Counted from the first letter of the stretch, positions 32,580-41,581 are shown. The stretch: 45,644 nucleotides of DNA from Natrinema thermotolerans DSM 11552 (GCA_000337115.1 AOIR01000004.1:1303-46946), one strand, 5' to 3'. A program made the numbers and translations. Notes: generated by a model not told the origin, from the letters alone.

Positions 32580-33077
32580 TTATTCGCGACCCTCGAGCGA
32601 CACACCCCACTCGAGGTCGTGATCGACGAACTCGGCCTCGTCAAGGGGCTCGCCGCCCTCGAACCGGAACTCGCCAGCCACGGTTTTCCCCGCGAGGACG
32701 CCGGGTAGCCAGAGGAAGTCGTCGTCCCACATCCGGTCGTAGGGCACGTCATCGACGGGGACCCACTCCGGATATGCTTCCTCGGACGACGTGGGTTCGC
32801 CCTCGAACGATCGGGAGCGGTAGACGTGACAGAAGGTGTGGGCCCCACCGTCGAGCAGAAAGGTGAGTTCACCGGCCTTCTCGAGGTCGCGGACCTCGAG
32901 GCCGACCTCTTCCTCGGTTTCGCGGACCGCGCACTCGCGGGGGGTCTCGCCGGGTTCGCACTTGCCGCCGGGGCCGTTGTACCAGCCCTCGCCCAGGCCA
33001 CGGCGTTTCTCGATGAGGAGGACCTCGTCGGCGTCGCCACCCTCGCGCAGCGGAAAACACAGCGTCGCCTCGATCAT
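32580..33077 (-). CDS. Nudix hydrolase (MutT/8-oxo-dGTP diphosphatase-like)
   Basis: The protein has 165 residues. The complete Nudix box G-x5-E-x7-REUxEExGU runs from G38 to L60 (GKCEPGETPREC, then VRETEEEVGL). The preceding GLGEGWYNGPGGK and the later HTFCHVYRSRSFEGEP with YPEWVPVDDVPYDRMWDDD resemble MTH1/NUDT1-type enzymes that hydrolyse oxidised purine nucleotides. Role: cleaning the nucleotide pool in the cytoplasm. A copy of the dispersed repeat lies about 100 bp upstream. Confidence 0.9.
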   Translation of the reverse strand: MIEATLCFPLREGGDADEVLLIEKRRGLGEGWYNGPGGKCEPGETPRECAVRETEEEVGLEVRDLEKAGELTFLLDGGAHTFCHVYRSRSFEGEPTSSEEAYPEWVPVDDVPYDRMWDDDFLWLPGVLAGKTVAGEFRFEGGEPLDEAEFVDHDLEWGVSLEGRE

Positions 33078-33179
33078 ACACGGGGATTCGCTCGGAGCGT
33101 GAAAAGGGTGTACGCTCGTTTCGAGAGGACTCCCCCGGGGCCTGGATAGATGTCAGCCCGAGGAATAGAGAGTGCTGCT

Positions 33180-33312
33180 CTGCTATCGTGGCAACAGGGA
33201 GTGGCCACACCCTCCCCAGCCGATTCGCTCGGACTCCGTCCTCGCTCATCCCTCGCGCGGCTTCGAACGACGGTTCGCCGTCGGCTCACCGTCGCTCAGC
33301 ACGCGCCACCGC
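33180..33312 (-). repeat. Dispersed structured intergenic repeat, copy D
   Basis: The short form in the spacer between the Nudix and agmatinase genes. Arms 33265-33274 and 33288-33297 pair over 10 bp with one G-U wobble; the loop on the element strand is GAGCCGACGGCGA. Left end reads GCGGTGGCGCGTGC, right end CACGATAGCAG. Confidence 0.85.
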
Positions 33313-33340
33313 AGGACACCGACGGGAACGAGTCGACGAT

Positions 33341-34189
33341 TCACCCGTCGGCGTGGGCGAAGACGAACTCCCGGACCAGTTTCGCCGCGAGTGCGGCCGC
33401 CTGCCCGTCGTCGCGGTCGTTGACCTCGACCACGTCGAAGCCGCCGGCGTGGGGGGCGACTGCCCGAACGACATCCCGGAGTTCGCGGGGCTCGAGCCCG
33501 AACGGTTCTTTCGTGCCCGTTCCCGGCGCGTAGCCGGGGTCGGCGGCGTCGATGTCGACGCTCAGGTAGACCTCGCGGTCCTCGAGTCGGCCGTCGGGCG
33601 TCCAGTCGCCCACGTCCTCGGGCGGGACGACGGTCACGTCGTCGTCGGCCGCTCGGTCCCACTCGCCCTCGCTGCCCGTACGGACGCCGAGCAGGATGAC
33701 CGCCTCGACCGAGTCGACGTCCTCGAGGATCCGCCGGGTGACGGCGGCATGTGAGAACCGCTCGCCGTCGTAGGCGTCGTACAGATCGAGGTGGGCGTCA
33801 CAACAGACGACCACCTCGGGTTCGACGGCGCGGACGCCCGCGAGCGAGACGGTGTGTTCGCCGCCCAGCGCCAGCGGGACGGCGTCGTCCCAGACGGCCT
33901 CGCGGAGCGTACTCGTGAGGTACTCGAGATAGGCTTCAACGTCGTTCCACGCGCGAACGTCGCCGCGATCGACGACGCCCAGGTCGGAGAAGTGTTGGTC
34001 CGTCCGGTGATCGTAATCGTCGAACGGTTCGGCAAACGAACGGATCCGGTCGGGACCGAATCTGGTCCCCGGCTGAAAGGTCGTCGTGGCGTCCAGGGGC
34101 GCACCGACGACCACGAAGTTCGTGACTCCACGGTCGGCAGCGTCCGCCGCGTCGGTCACCTCGCCGTCGTCGGCCGCCCCGGGAAACAT
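33341..34189 (-). CDS. speB: Agmatinase-family ureohydrolase
   Basis: This 282-residue arginase-family enzyme probably converts agmatine to putrescine and urea. Manganese-binding motifs are LGGEHTVS (108-115), CCDAHLDLYD (129-138, with SHA at 146-148) and SVDIDAADPGYAPGTG (210-225). The usual EVSPPYD block near the end reads EVNDRDD. Its ATG at 34187-34189 overlaps the stop of aIF5A (TGATG), so it is translationally coupled to that gene. Established work in halophilic archaea links agmatinase to deoxyhypusine formation on aIF5A, so the pair fits one pathway: polyamine made here donates the modification. Confidence 0.88.
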   Translation of the reverse strand: MFPGAADDGEVTDAADAADRGVTNFVVVGAPLDATTTFQPGTRFGPDRIRSFAEPFDDYDHRTDQHFSDLGVVDRGDVRAWNDVEAYLEYLTSTLREAVWDDAVPLALGGEHTVSLAGVRAVEPEVVVCCDAHLDLYDAYDGERFSHAAVTRRILEDVDSVEAVILLGVRTGSEGEWDRAADDDVTVVPPEDVGDWTPDGRLEDREVYLSVDIDAADPGYAPGTGTKEPFGLEPRELRDVVRAVAPHAGGFDVVEVNDRDDGQAAALAAKLVREFVFAHADG

Positions 34190-34563
34190 CAGACGATCTT
34201 TCGCTGGTCTTCCATCTCGAGGTACTCGATGTTCTCGTCAGGGGAGACATCGATGTCCTCGGGGACCCGCATCGTGATCGTCTCGTACGTTTCGAGGTCC
34301 ATGACCTGCATGTCCGAGCCGTCGACGGAGACGACCTGCCCGTTCTTGCGCTCGATGATCGGGACCCAGATCTTCGCGTCGACGGGCTGGGAGAGCGAGC
34401 GTTTCTTACCGTCGAAGACGCCCTCGGCCTCGACGCGGGCCTTGGCGCTGCCGTGTTTGCCCGGCTTGGCCGTCGAGTAGGCGTTGATCTTACACGGTGT
34501 GTCCTCGATCATGACGTAGCTGCCTTCCTGGAGATCGCGAACTTCGGTCTGCTGTTTCGCCAT
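34189..34563 (-). CDS. Translation factor aIF5A
   Basis: The protein has 124 residues. The N-terminal SH3-like domain carries the hypusine/deoxyhypusine loop [11 protein letters not shown], with the modified lysine expected at K36. The C-terminal OB domain is [18 protein letters not shown]...[13 protein letters not shown]. aIF5A helps ribosomes through difficult peptide bonds. The agmatinase gene follows with a TGATG overlap. A GTTTATG TATA box at 34587-34593 lies about 28 nt before the ATG, so the mRNA is probably leaderless and bicistronic. Confidence 0.95.
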   Translation of the reverse strand: MAKQQTEVRDLQEGSYVMIEDTPCKINAYSTAKPGKHGSAKARVEAEGVFDGKKRSLSQPVDAKIWVPIIERKNGQVVSVDGSDMQVMDLETYETITMRVPEDIDVSPDENIEYLEMEDQRKIV

Positions 34564-34586
34564 GTCCCGGCGTAATCAATCGACGT

Positions 34587-34594
34587 GCATAAAC
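34587..34594 (-). promoter_or_regulatory. TATA box of the aIF5A-agmatinase operon
   Basis: The reverse strand reads GTTTATGC centred about 28 nt before the aIF5A ATG, at the spacing of a leaderless promoter. Confidence 0.6.
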
Positions 34595-34942
34595 CGTTTG
34601 GAATGGCCGCTGGCGTGCGTTCGATGTGCTAACAGGGCCGGTCGGGTTCGTCGCGAACGGCCGTTCCGCCCGACAGTCGGTCGGGAGCCGACGGCCAGTA
34701 TCGGCATGGAACCGCCGGCCGTATCGCGGCCCGGGCGGTGTCTCGCTGGCTGCCGGAACCGCATCTATTTTTGAGGAGGATCAGAAACCGAACGAGTGTC
34801 CGGGTAAAAAACTCACATCCAGGCTGGACCGCACGCTCACATCCATCCAGTCCAACCCGGACATCTTCGATTGCGGTCACACGAGTAAAGTGTTGCTGGC
34901 CGACCAGTTGGGGACTCGAGCGTCGATCGATCCAGCGCCCGC
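34594..34942. other. Spacer between aIF5A and the enolase-like gene
   Basis: About 350 bp with no supported gene. A few short frames exist on both strands but none with family resemblance. AT-rich runs occur near 34768-34810. Confidence 0.4.
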
Positions 34943-36031
34943 TCAGCCGTCGAACGCTTGGCCGAACCCGACGGCATCGGTCGCGGGCTCGAGCGGGCTT
35001 GCCGGCAGTCCGTCCGCGACCCCGGGATCGTTGTACGCTCGTGGCGCGATGTCGTTCGGGCCGTCGGGATAGCCGACCGCGGCCAGCGTCTGGAGCTGAG
35101 CGCGACCAACCCCGAGTTCGAACTGCCCGCCGCCGTAACACCTGATGTCGTGGTCGTCGCAGTAGCGCAGCGTCTCGCACAGCGACTCGAGCGAGCCGAA
35201 TCGCGAGGGTTTGATGTTGAGCCAGTCGGGCTCCCAGGGCAACCCCTCGACGTCCGCGACGCCGTGGATCGGCGCGTCCCACGAGACCCGCGCTCGGACC
35301 TCGGGGTCGTCGAACAGCGGTCTCGTCTCGTCGGTCAGGTCGGGATCCTCGATGACGGCCTCGGGGAACGACTCGAGGACGCGTTCGTACAGCTCGGGAT
35401 CGGCCGGCACGTCGACGTCGGTCCCCTCGTAGTGGCCCTTCAGGTCGAGGATGCGGACGGCGTCGGTCCCGACCGTCTCGTCGATCGCATCGACGAGGCC
35501 CGCGTCCCACTCGGGGGTCGGGTCGAGCTTGAACTCGAGGTCCGGGATCCGATCGCGCAGTCCCGCGAGCCGGTCGGCCGTCGGCGGATCGCCCAGCCGG
35601 GTACTGGCGACGAACCGGACGGGATCGAGGCTGCGATCGAGAACGCTCCCGAGGTCGGTCTCTGCCTGCCGGAGTGCGAGGTCCAGTGCCGCGCTCTCGA
35701 CCCCCCAGCGCCGGTAGTTGCGGAAGACCTCGCGGTCCGGCGCGCCGCCGGGGAACAGGTCGAGGTCGTCGAGCCGGTCGGCAAAGGAGTCGAACGTGTA
35801 CTCGCCGGTGAGGTCCGGCAGCCCGGTCTCGGCCAGCCGGTCGTGATCGGCGGTCTCGTAGGTGACGTCCTCGCCACGTCCCGTGACCGTCCCATCCCCG
35901 TCCGGCGTGGGCCCCGACAGCGAGATTACCGTCGTTACCCGGGTGAAATCGCTCGTGGTCTCGCGCTCGAGGCGGGCAGTCGAAACGTCGTCGATCGACA
36001 ATGAGAGGTCGGCGATCCGATCGTACTCCAT
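34943..36031 (-). CDS. Enolase-superfamily-like protein
   Basis: The protein has 362 residues. The C-terminal two thirds look like an enolase-superfamily barrel: LDLKGHYEGTD (strand 3 Asp), EAVIEDPDLTDETRP (strand 4 Glu), SWDAPIHG (strand 5 Asp) and WLNIKPSRFGSLESL (catalytic-lysine strand), then CYGGGQFELGVGRAQLQ. The metal-ligand trio Asp-Glu-Asp is thus present. The N-terminal 130 residues form the capping domain. The substrate is not identifiable; o-succinylbenzoate synthase or dipeptide epimerase are relatives, but no menaquinone gene is adjacent. It begins 43 bp after the UbiB gene on the same strand, suggesting an operon. The ATG was chosen at 36031 because the open frame further upstream overlaps UbiB. 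Confidence 0.7.
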   Translation of the reverse strand: MEYDRIADLSLSIDDVSTARLERETTSDFTRVTTVISLSGPTPDGDGTVTGRGEDVTYETADHDRLAETGLPDLTGEYTFDSFADRLDDLDLFPGGAPDREVFRNYRRWGVESAALDLALRQAETDLGSVLDRSLDPVRFVASTRLGDPPTADRLAGLRDRIPDLEFKLDPTPEWDAGLVDAIDETVGTDAVRILDLKGHYEGTDVDVPADPELYERVLESFPEAVIEDPDLTDETRPLFDDPEVRARVSWDAPIHGVADVEGLPWEPDWLNIKPSRFGSLESLCETLRYCDDHDIRCYGGGQFELGVGRAQLQTLAAVGYPDGPNDIAPRAYNDPGVADGLPASPLEPATDAVGFGQAFDG

Positions 36032-36074
36032 ACCGACCCGACGACAGCAAGCCCCAAGAGCGTTTGCGGTCCCG

Positions 36075-37721
36075 CTACTCGTTGCCGCGGCGTTGGCGGA
36101 GGTTCTGGCGGGTAAACTGCGGTCGGGCACCGATCCCCTTGGCCGAGCGGAACGACCGGTAGAGCTGGATCAGCACGATGATCGAGAAGACCGCCGCGAC
36201 GACCGAGGCCCGCGGGGCCTCGAGGGCGTATAAGACGCCCATCGAGAACAGCGACATCGTCAGGAGCATGCCGTAGACGAGCCGCTTGGCGAGGTTCTCG
36301 AAGACGTTCGACTCGTCCTCGACGCCGATCCGGACGTAGAGGTCGTCGCGATCGAGCCGGTCGAGGGCCCGCTCGGCTTTGGGGGTGATCCGGGTCAGGG
36401 ATTGGCCGGTCCGCCGGAGTTGGTCGCCCGTCTCGTCGATGTACTGTCGGATGGACTCCTCGCGGTAGCCCTGTTCGGTCAGGTAGTCGGTCGCGACGGA
36501 GATGAAATCGAAGTCCTCGTCTAAGGTCACGCAGACGCCCTCGACGACGGTCGCGACCCGAAGAACGAGCGCGAGGTTCTTCGGGAGCCGTAGCGGGAAC
36601 TCGTAGATCGAGTCCTCGACCTGCCCGACGATCTGGTTGACCCGGTACTGTTCGACGTCCTCGCCGCGGGCGTCCTGGATGGCGATCTCCATGACCTCGG
36701 CCATCACGCCCCGATCGGCCTCGGGCGAGAGCGTCCCGATCTCGACCAGGGCGTCGAGGATGCCGTCGATATCCTGGTTGGCGACGGCGATATAGAAGTC
36801 GACGATCTTCTCCTGAACGAACGGATCGACCCGACCCGACATCCCGAAGTCGTAGAAGACGATCCGCCCGTCGTCGGTCACCGAAAGGTTTCCGGGGTGG
36901 GGATCGGCGTGAAAGACCCCGTCGTCCATGATCATCTGCAGGTAGGATCGCTCCAGATTCTCCGCGATCCGCGTCCGGTCGATCCCCCTGCGCTCGAGTT
37001 CGTCGACGTCGTTGATCTTCGTCCCCTCGACGTACTCCATGGTCAGCACGCGGGGGCCGGAGTGGCTCCCGATCACGTCGGGGATGAGAAAGCGGTCGTC
37101 GTCCGCGAAGTTGCCGCGGATCTCGGTGAGCATCTCGGCCTCGCGCTCGTAGTCCATCTCCTCGCGGATCGTCTTCGAGAACTCCTCGGCTAAGTTCTCC
37201 AGCGAGAACGACCGGGCGTCGTCGACGAAATACAGCAGGATCGGTAAGGACCACTTGATCACCCGCAGGTCCGCCCGAACGAGCGACTCGATGTTCGGTC
37301 GCCGGATCTTCACTGCCACGTCGTGGCCGTCGCCACTGCCACTGTGCCCCCGTGCGCGCTCGCTCTCGGGGTCGAGCCGCGCGCGGTAGACCTGTCCCAG
37401 ACTCGCGCCGCTGATCGGTTCGGTGTCGAACTCGGCGAAGCGCTCGTCGACCGGCCCGAGTTCGTCCTCGAGGACGGTTTTCGCTTCGTCCCAGCCGGCC
37501 GGTGGCACGTCGTCTTGCAGCGACGCGAGGACGTCGACGTACGACGGCGGGAGGATGTCGGGCCGGGTCGAGAGCAACTGCCCCAGTTTGATGAACGTCG
37601 GCCCGAGCGTCAACAGCGACTCGAGCAACACCTCGGCCCGGTGGCGATGGGTCTCGGGATCGACTTGCCGCCGGCGACCGAACAGCAGGAAGCGCCGCCG
37701 GTCACGGGCGTAGGCCAGCAA
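36075..37721 (-). CDS. UbiB/ABC1 (AarF)-family protein kinase-like
   Basis: The protein has at least 548 residues. Family motifs in order: TFIKLGQLLSTRPDILPP (the KxGQ motif), GASLGQVYRA (Ala/Gly-rich nucleotide loop), VAVKIRRPNI (Lys), FHADPHPGNLS and VFYDFGMSGR (metal-binding). Two membrane helices lie near the C-terminus (about 500-530). UbiB proteins support isoprenoid-quinone metabolism and lipid handling at the membrane. The start is uncertain: the called TTG at 37721 would remove a conserved-looking N-terminal helix (KRFVIVAWQFLPLLLAYARD) that is open back to a CTG at 37781, eight bases after the Hsp20 stop. No ATG or GTG is available in frame, so coupling to Hsp20 translation is possible. 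The enolase-like gene follows 43 bp later. Confidence 0.88.
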   Translation of the reverse strand: MLAYARDRRRFLLFGRRRQVDPETHRHRAEVLLESLLTLGPTFIKLGQLLSTRPDILPPSYVDVLASLQDDVPPAGWDEAKTVLEDELGPVDERFAEFDTEPISGASLGQVYRARLDPESERARGHSGSGDGHDVAVKIRRPNIESLVRADLRVIKWSLPILLYFVDDARSFSLENLAEEFSKTIREEMDYEREAEMLTEIRGNFADDDRFLIPDVIGSHSGPRVLTMEYVEGTKINDVDELERRGIDRTRIAENLERSYLQMIMDDGVFHADPHPGNLSVTDDGRIVFYDFGMSGRVDPFVQEKIVDFYIAVANQDIDGILDALVEIGTLSPEADRGVMAEVMEIAIQDARGEDVEQYRVNQIVGQVEDSIYEFPLRLPKNLALVLRVATVVEGVCVTLDEDFDFISVATDYLTEQGYREESIRQYIDETGDQLRRTGQSLTRITPKAERALDRLDRDDLYVRIGVEDESNVFENLAKRLVYGMLLTMSLFSMGVLYALEAPRASVVAAVFSIIVLIQLYRSFRSAKGIGARPQFTRQNLRQRRGNE

Positions 37722-37787
37722 CAGCGGAAGGAACTGCCAAGCGACGATGACGAACCGCTTGTATGCACGGAGGGAAGCCAGCCTCTG

Positions 37788-38159
37788 TCACCCCGTTTGG
37801 GCGTCTTCGTCGACGACATCGATCGTCGTCTCCTCGCCGGCCCCGCGTTTCGGGAGCGTCAACTCGAGGACGCCCCGGTCGACCGTCGCCTCGCCGCCGG
37901 CGTCGGAGGCGTCGTCGGGCAGCGGGAGGTCCACCTCGAGAAACAGCGACCGGTTCTCCTCGAGATAGCGGTAGTCGCCGGCGGGGTCTTTCTCCCGTTG
38001 GGCGTCGATGGAGACCCGACCGTCCTCGATCGCGACCTCGAGCGACTCGGCGGAGACTCCCGGGACGTCGAGGACGAGGAGGTAGGCCTCCTCGCTCTCG
38101 AGCAGATCGAAGAAGACGTCGTCGGAGAGATCCCGCAACGCGTCGCGGAGCGCTGACAT
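37788..38159 (-). CDS. Hsp20/alpha-crystallin family chaperone
   Basis: This 123-residue small heat-shock protein has an alpha-crystallin domain: FDLLESEEAYLLVLDVPGVS, ESLEVAIEDGRVSIDA, then the arm RSLFLEVDLPLPDDA and the last strand GVLELTLPKRG, ending with an acidic tail. It acts as an ATP-independent holdase. The ATG at 38159 has a CCTTTTTCG box about 28 nt upstream, and the longer open frame above it runs into the dispersed repeat. The stop (TGA 37788-37790) abuts the UbiB frame, so the two are likely co-transcribed. Confidence 0.9.
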   Translation of the reverse strand: MSALRDALRDLSDDVFFDLLESEEAYLLVLDVPGVSAESLEVAIEDGRVSIDAQREKDPAGDYRYLEENRSLFLEVDLPLPDDASDAGGEATVDRGVLELTLPKRGAGEETTIDVVDEDAQTG

Positions 38160-38312
38160 AGATACCGGTTTGAACGCCGATACGAAAAAGGCCGCGGTCG
38201 CGGCGATCCGTCGCCTCCGCGAATGTGCGCCGATACGCTCCGGGGACGAGTTGCACCGATGCCTCTCACGGCGGGAGACAGTCACGATTCGGACGATGAC
38301 GGAGAATCGCCG

Positions 38313-38447
38313 GCGGTGGCGCGCGCTGCCGGCCGACCGAGCGCTAGCGAGGACGGCCGAGAACATTGCGCGAGGGATGAGTGAGCGACTGAAAGGAGCG
38401 AACGAATCGGCTGGGGAGGGCGAGGAAATCCCTGTTGCCACGATAGA
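38313..38447 (+). repeat. Dispersed structured intergenic repeat, copy E
   Basis: The short form running GCGGTGGCGCGCGC to CACGATAG; the last bases diverge. Arms at 38329-38338 and 38351-38361 form a stem with one mismatch; the loop is GAGCGCTAGCGA. Confidence 0.8.
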
Positions 38448-38484
38448 GGATGCTTCTCTCTCCAGTCGACTATCTATTCTTCAA

Positions 38485-39016
38485 ACAGCGAGAGAATCCC
38501 GCCGTTCACGGCGGGCGTGAATCGCGTCACTCGACTACTCAGTCCACCGTCGTCGACCGGTCCGAAACCCCCAACGCTTAGTACGCACCGAATCGTACGT
38601 ATTCCCAAGGGTTACGTCGGCTTTCGGCACTTGCGCGGAAGTACGAGACGCGCTGAAACCAACGTCCTGGGTTTTCCGGGGCGAAGGTTCCCACGGTCGG
38701 ATGGACCACGGTTCATCGGATGCGGGGTTCGCGTCGTTCGCGAGCACGGTAAACCGACCCACTGGGCGGCTAAGTGTGACCGAACCGTCGATGCCGCGAG
38801 GCATGACCGCTTGGGTGAGAGACGCTCTGAGAAACCGAGCGTCGATGACACGCTTGCGGATGGGAGCACACGTGGCGGTGCCACAGGACGCTCCCGATCG
38901 AGGAACGAAACCCGTTCCACCGACCTCGGGAGAGACAGTCCTGAAACCTGCTCGGCAACAGGCCGGGTTTCCTCGTGCTGGGGAAGCCCCGTCGTTTACG
39001 ACGGGGAGGACGTCAC
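38485..39016 (+). mobile_element. IS200/IS605 (TnpB-type) relic, coding part lost
   Basis: A left hairpin CCCGCCG-TTCA-CGGCGGG lies at 38498-38515. A right hairpin CCCCGTCG-TTTA-CGACGGGG, followed by AGGACGTCAC, lies at about 38986-39016. Both resemble the ends of haloarchaeal TnpB-only IS200/IS605 elements, whose 3' end also encodes the guide (omega/reRNA) scaffold. One frame upstream of the right hairpin reads RSRNETRSTDLGRD...WGSPVV, resembling the low-complexity C-terminal tail of haloarchaeal TnpB. No RuvC residues or zinc-finger cysteines remain, so the nuclease is gone. The identification rests on remembered end patterns, not a database match. Confidence 0.5.
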
Positions 39017-39130
39017 TGAACAGTCGTCGAGACGAGAGCGGGGGACTCTGACGCCAAATTCGACCTCGAGTCGGACGGAGAGACGACGGCTTCCCCCACG
39101 CTTTTGGCCTCCGACAACCCGATTCAGGGT

Positions 39131-40438
39131 ATGGAAGGAGCCGACCGCGAGCGCACGGAGGCCGGGTTCAAGGTTCGAACGCCGGTCGACGAGGCGCGCC
39201 GGATTTTGCAGGAGGCGGTCGTGGGGGACGGCGAGGAGGGAGACGTACCCTGCGGAACCGAGACCGTCGACGTCGATCGCGCGGACGGCCGCGTCCTCGC
39301 CGCACCCGTCGAATCGGCCCGCAACGTCCCCCACTACGAACGGGCGGCGATGGACGGCTACGCCGTCCGGGCTGCCGACACCTTCGGGGCCAGCGAGCGC
39401 TCGCCGGAAGTGCTGCGGATCGCAGCCCCGGACGGCGAGGGCGACCACGCCACCGCCGACCGCATTGAGCCGGACACGGCCGCACGGGTCCACACCGGCA
39501 GTGCGCTCCCCGAGGGGGCCGACGCCGTCGTCATGATCGAACGGGTCACGGAACGCGAGTCGGTCGGCGAACTCGAGGTCGAAGACGCCCTCGCGGAGGG
39601 GGAAAACGTCGCGCCGGTCGGCGAGGACGTCGAGGAGGGCCAGCACCTCTACGACGCGGGCCACCGGCTCCGGCCGTCGGACCTCGGCCTCCTTCGTTCG
39701 GCGGGCTACGGCAGCGTCGCGGTGGCCCAACAGCCCACGGTAGGCGTGGTGCCGACGGGCGAGGAACTCGTCGCAGGCGATCCCGGTCCCGGCGAAGTGA
39801 TCGAGACCAACGGGCTGACCGTCTCGCGGCTGGCCCAGCGCTGGGGCGCGCGGGCGACCTACCGCGACGTAGTCACCGACGACCCCGAGTCGCTGCGCGT
39901 GGCGATCCAGCGGGATCTGACGAAGGACATCGTCGTCACGACCGGCGGCTCGAGCGTCGGCGAGCGCGACCTCCTGCCGGAAGTGATCGACGATCTCGGC
40001 GAGGTGCTGGTCCACGGCGTCGGGCTCAAGCCCGGCCACCCCGTCTGTCTGGGGATCGTCCAGGACACCCCCGTCCTCGCGCTGCCGGGGTATCCCGTCG
40101 CCTGCATCGTCAACGCCGTCCAGTTCCTGCGGCCGGTGCTTCGCTGGCTCGAGGGGACCGAGCCCGACCCCCACCCGACGACGCGGGCCCGCCTCGAGCG
40201 CAAGATTCCGAGCGAACCCGGGACGCGGACGTTCGCGCGGGTACGACTCGAGGAACGCGGGGGAGACGACTCCGGCCCCGACGAGCCCCACTACGAGGCG
40301 ATCCCGACGCGGGCGAGCGGGTCGGGCGTCCTCTCGAGCGTCGCCTTGGCCGACGGCTGGGTGGTCGTCGACGACGACCGCGAGGGGATTCCGGCCGGCG
40401 AGACGGTCGCGGTCGAAGACTGGGAAGCGCACCCGTAG
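39131..40438 (+). CDS. moeA: Molybdopterin molybdenumtransferase MoeA
   Basis: The protein has 435 residues. Family blocks in order: MDGYAVRAADTF (about 70-81), TGSALPEGADAVVMIE (about 120-135), VVPTGEELVAG, TTGGSSVGERDLLPE (MPT-binding MoCF domain), HGVGLKPGHPVC and LPGYPVACIVNAVQF. It inserts molybdate or tungstate into adenylated molybdopterin. The ATG at 39131 has a GCTTTTGGCC element about 28 nt upstream. A second moeA with an extra domain lies 1.2 kb downstream beyond a convergent hydrolase gene, so the paralogues may divide labour between Mo and W or different enzymes. Confidence 0.93.
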   Translation: MEGADRERTEAGFKVRTPVDEARRILQEAVVGDGEEGDVPCGTETVDVDRADGRVLAAPVESARNVPHYERAAMDGYAVRAADTFGASERSPEVLRIAAPDGEGDHATADRIEPDTAARVHTGSALPEGADAVVMIERVTERESVGELEVEDALAEGENVAPVGEDVEEGQHLYDAGHRLRPSDLGLLRSAGYGSVAVAQQPTVGVVPTGEELVAGDPGPGEVIETNGLTVSRLAQRWGARATYRDVVTDDPESLRVAIQRDLTKDIVVTTGGSSVGERDLLPEVIDDLGEVLVHGVGLKPGHPVCLGIVQDTPVLALPGYPVACIVNAVQFLRPVLRWLEGTEPDPHPTTRARLERKIPSEPGTRTFARVRLEERGGDDSGPDEPHYEAIPTRASGSGVLSSVALADGWVVVDDDREGIPAGETVAVEDWEAHP

Positions 40439-40453
40439 CGGTGTGGCGATCGG

Positions 40454-41581
40454 TCACTGCAGCGCGTGTCGAACCGCGTCCCCCAGCGCGTTGACGCGGG
40501 CGACGTGTTCGTACGAGCCGTCCCGGACCCCGTTGGTCACGTAGGCGAAGCCGACGTTCGCCTCGGGGTCGGCCCAGCCGACGCTGCTGCCCAGCCCCGC
40601 ATGGCCGAAGACGTGTTTCGGCGAGAGCGTGCCGTAGGGCGCGACCGTCGTCCCGCCCTTCCAGAAGCCCAGCGCGAACCGGCCCTCGCGGCCGATCGTC
40701 CCGTCGGCCTCGGTCTCGGCCTGTACCTGCGTCATCCGCTTGACCGTCTCGGACTCGAGCAACTGCGTCCCCTCGAGTTCGCCGCCGTTGGCCAGGCAGG
40801 CGTAAAAGCGAGCCATGTCGCCGGCGGTGCCGATCCCGTTGGCGGCAGGGATCACCGCGCGGTGGACCTCCTCGGAGTTGAACGGTGCTGCGACCTCGGC
40901 GTTCTTTCCGAGCCCCTCATCGGGGTCGCGACAGCGATCGAACGGCTCGAAGCCGACCAGCGTCGCGACGTCGTCGTCCTCGTCGTCGCGCAGGCCGATC
41001 CCGGTGTCGGCCAGTCCGAGCGGGTCGAAGACGCGCGCTTCGGCGGCTTCCTCGATCGGCGTTCCCGACACCCGACGGACGAGTTCGCCGACCAGCCAGC
41101 CGAACGTCAGCGCGTGATAGGCCGGCGTTTCGCCGGGTGTGAAGTTCGGCTCCATCGCCTCGAGTTTCTCGACGACGGCGCCCCAGTCGCCCCAGAGGTC
41201 GGGCCGGTCGTCGATCTCGCCGCGGTTGAGTCCCGACGTGTGACTGAGTACCTGCCGGACGGTGATTTCGGCCTTTTCGGTCCCCTCGTCGGCGAACTCG
41301 GGCCAGTGGTCGACGACCCGGTCGTCGTAGGCGAGTTCCCCTTCCTCGACCAGCGAGTGCAGCGTCACCGCCGCGTAGGGCTTCGTACTCGAGAAGAGGA
41401 TATGCCGCGTCTCGCGTGTTTCCGGGGGGCCATCCGGCGCTTCGACCCCGCCGGCGAGATCGATCACCGGTTCGCCGTCGACGTAGACGGCGAGTTGGGC
41501 CCCGTGGTGGAGGCCGGCCTCGAGATGGCGGTCGAAGAGATCGGCGATGCGCTCGCGGTCCTGCTCGGAGAGCCGTGACAT
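40454..41581 (-). CDS. Beta-lactamase-fold serine hydrolase (class C/esterase type)
   Basis: The protein has 375 residues. The S-x-x-K motif is SSTK (S64-K67); the second motif is a Tyr at about 155 in PAYHALTF where YxN is usual; and HAG in FGHAGLGSS takes the place of KTG. This pattern fits the esterase/D-aminopeptidase-like branch of the serine beta-lactamase superfamily, not antibiotic resistance. No signal peptide. It lies between the two moeA genes on the opposite strand. An ATTAAACG box lies about 27 nt upstream of the ATG at 41581. Confidence 0.9.
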   Translation of the reverse strand: MSRLSEQDRERIADLFDRHLEAGLHHGAQLAVYVDGEPVIDLAGGVEAPDGPPETRETRHILFSSTKPYAAVTLHSLVEEGELAYDDRVVDHWPEFADEGTEKAEITVRQVLSHTSGLNRGEIDDRPDLWGDWGAVVEKLEAMEPNFTPGETPAYHALTFGWLVGELVRRVSGTPIEEAAEARVFDPLGLADTGIGLRDDEDDDVATLVGFEPFDRCRDPDEGLGKNAEVAAPFNSEEVHRAVIPAANGIGTAGDMARFYACLANGGELEGTQLLESETVKRMTQVQAETEADGTIGREGRFALGFWKGGTTVAPYGTLSPKHVFGHAGLGSSVGWADPEANVGFAYVTNGVRDGSYEHVARVNALGDAVRHALQ

